From Chloroflexota bacterium (lineage in GTDB: Bacteria > Chloroflexota > Limnocylindria > QHBO01): a stretch of 6,247 nucleotides of DNA. This document shows positions 5,537 through 6,247 of this stretch, piece by piece. The stretch's first letter is position 1. Every line of letters starts with the position of its first letter. The stretch is from contig VBJP01000095.1 in assembly GCA_005880165.1 (NCBI GenBank), positions 1 through 6,247 on the forward strand, in the 5' to 3' direction. The position numbers and the translations under genes were made by a program. Below the pieces are notes generated by a model. It searched no databases. It was not told the DNA's origin and saw only the letters and a program-made list of their open reading frames with translations.

Positions 5537-6247
5537 CTAGGGAGCTGCCTGGTTCTGCCCGACCGGCGCCACCTTGGGGAACGGGAAGTGGAACTCGTGG
5601 ATCAGGCTGTCGATGGTCGAGCCGACGGTCTTGGCCGTTCGGTTGTCCTCGTCGGGTCGCAGGACCATCGTGAACTGGCCACCGGCCGCAGTCAGCTCCG
5701 CGATCTTCTCCGCGGTGATGAGGTCGGTGCGCACGATGTAGATCGACCCGTTGCGCGCCAGGATGTCGACGCTCTGGAGGGTCACCTTGGTCGACGGCCC
5801 CGGGACGAACTGGGCCAAGGTCTTGCTCGCCTGCGACGACGACTGGCCGAGCTGCGGGTTCATGGCCAGGGTGACGATCAGGTCGACCCGCTGCCCAGCC
5901 TTGAGCGTGCCCGCCACGGCGTGGTCGTCGGTCACGGTCACTGAGACGGCACGCAGGTCAGGGCCGGCCGGATCGAATTTTTCACCTACATCGAGGATGG
6001 AGAAACCCTGGCCCGGATTGGTGGAGGCGAGAAGGTTGCGCGTCACCAGCTGGCCGGTGCTGATCGAGACGCCGCTGATGCGACCGAGGACCTCGTCGAC
6101 TCGGGTGAACGCCGCGGCGTTGGTCGCGTCGGCCGGTACGGTCCGCATCGCCACATCCCCGTCCTCGATAGGCTTGCGGCTGGCGATGTCGCGGACCGCG
6201 ACCACCACGCTTCGCTGCTCGATCGCGTTCGTTTCTGTCAGGTTCGC
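5537..6247 (-). CDS. cpaB: CpaB/RcpC-like Flp (Tad) pilus assembly protein, 5'-truncated by window edge
   Basis: Probable envelope component of the Flp/Tad pilus machine, where CpaB/RcpC helps pilus assembly outside the inner membrane. The frame is open to the right edge, giving 236 visible residues. A GTG at 6208 is an internal valine rather than the start, since the codons before it continue in frame (AIEQRS then VVVAVRDI). The N-terminal membrane segment expected in this family is therefore outside the window. Visible parts: a SAF domain (VVVAVRDIASRKPIEDGDV through TGQLVTRNLLA), then the RcpC region with AVSVTVTDDHAVAGTLKAGQRVDLIVTL, a later strand TKVTLQSVDILARNG, ITAEKIAELTAAGGQFTMVLRP, and a short tail HEFHFPFPKVAPVGQNQAAP. 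Other SAF proteins such as FlgA are less likely, because the AGxLKxGxRVDLIVT and TAEKIAELxxxGG patterns are CpaB-like. Other tad genes would be expected just beyond 6247. Confidence 0.88.
   Translation of the reverse strand, partial: ANLTETNAIEQRSVVVAVRDIASRKPIEDGDVAMRTVPADATNAAAFTRVDEVLGRISGVSISTGQLVTRNLLASTNPGQGFSILDVGEKFDPAGPDLRAVSVTVTDDHAVAGTLKAGQRVDLIVTLAMNPQLGQSSSQASKTLAQFVPGPSTKVTLQSVDILARNGSIYIVRTDLITAEKIAELTAAGGQFTMVLRPDEDNRTAKTVGSTIDSLIHEFHFPFPKVAPVGQNQAAP

Noticed and set aside
6206..6208. GTG 6208 as the start of cpaB
   Set aside because: It lies inside the first SAF strand (VVVAVRDI), the upstream codons stay in frame to the window edge, and the expected N-terminal membrane segment would be missing.
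1..6247. CRISPR array, tRNA/rRNA gene, insertion sequence or defence/toxin system
   Set aside because: Looked for regular direct repeats, cloverleaf-like sequences, terminal inverted repeats and transposase or toxin motifs on both strands; none was seen, and nearly all bases are accounted for by housekeeping genes.

Overview
The window is high-GC bacterial DNA, by eye roughly two thirds G+C or more, with strong G/C preference at third codon positions. It is densely packed with chromosomal housekeeping genes. I see no RNA gene, CRISPR array, insertion sequence, integrase or phage gene. The lineage cannot be fixed from sequence alone. A Chloroflexota-like bacterium (for example the Limnocylindria/Ellin6529 type) is my best guess, and a high-GC actinobacterium is the main alternative. 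The reasons are the lack of Shine-Dalgarno sequences, TAnnnT-like boxes placed so that transcripts would begin at or near the start codon, the form of the CoaE central motif, and a Tad-type CpaB protein beside polA-mutM-coaE.

Layout. (1) Bases 1-440 (+): the 3' part of a small unrecognised protein with two membrane segments and an Ala/Gly/Ser/Pro-rich linker, cut by the left edge. (2) 437-946 (-): a small J-domain co-chaperone with a C-terminal membrane anchor; its stop codon overlaps that of gene 1. (3) 947-1034: an 88-bp divergent intergenic region that must hold the promoters of the J-protein gene and of polA. (4) 1035-3944 (+): polA, DNA polymerase I. (5) 3972-4946 (+): mutM/fpg, formamidopyrimidine-DNA glycosylase. 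(6) 4943-5536 (+): coaE, dephospho-CoA kinase, overlapping mutM by ATGA. (7) 5537-6247 (-): a CpaB/RcpC-like Flp/Tad pilus assembly protein, cut by the right edge, whose stop codon directly abuts that of coaE. No stretch over 300 bases lacks a gene.

How the genes relate. polA, mutM and coaE are a likely operon. MutM excises oxidised purines and nicks the strand, and Pol I carries out gap filling and flap removal in base-excision repair. CoaE makes the last step of coenzyme A synthesis. A similar polA-mutM-coaE neighbourhood is known in Bacillus, so the link to CoaE is conserved linkage rather than shared chemistry.

I found no new multi-gene system. The points worth a second look are within known proteins: PolA has Tyr at the O-helix position that is Phe in E. 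coli and Taq, Gln in motif A (DYSQQELR), and a proofreading domain lacking its metal ligands. MutM carries an arginine-rich 34-residue insert that may be a local double frameshift. The start-site architecture looks leaderless.
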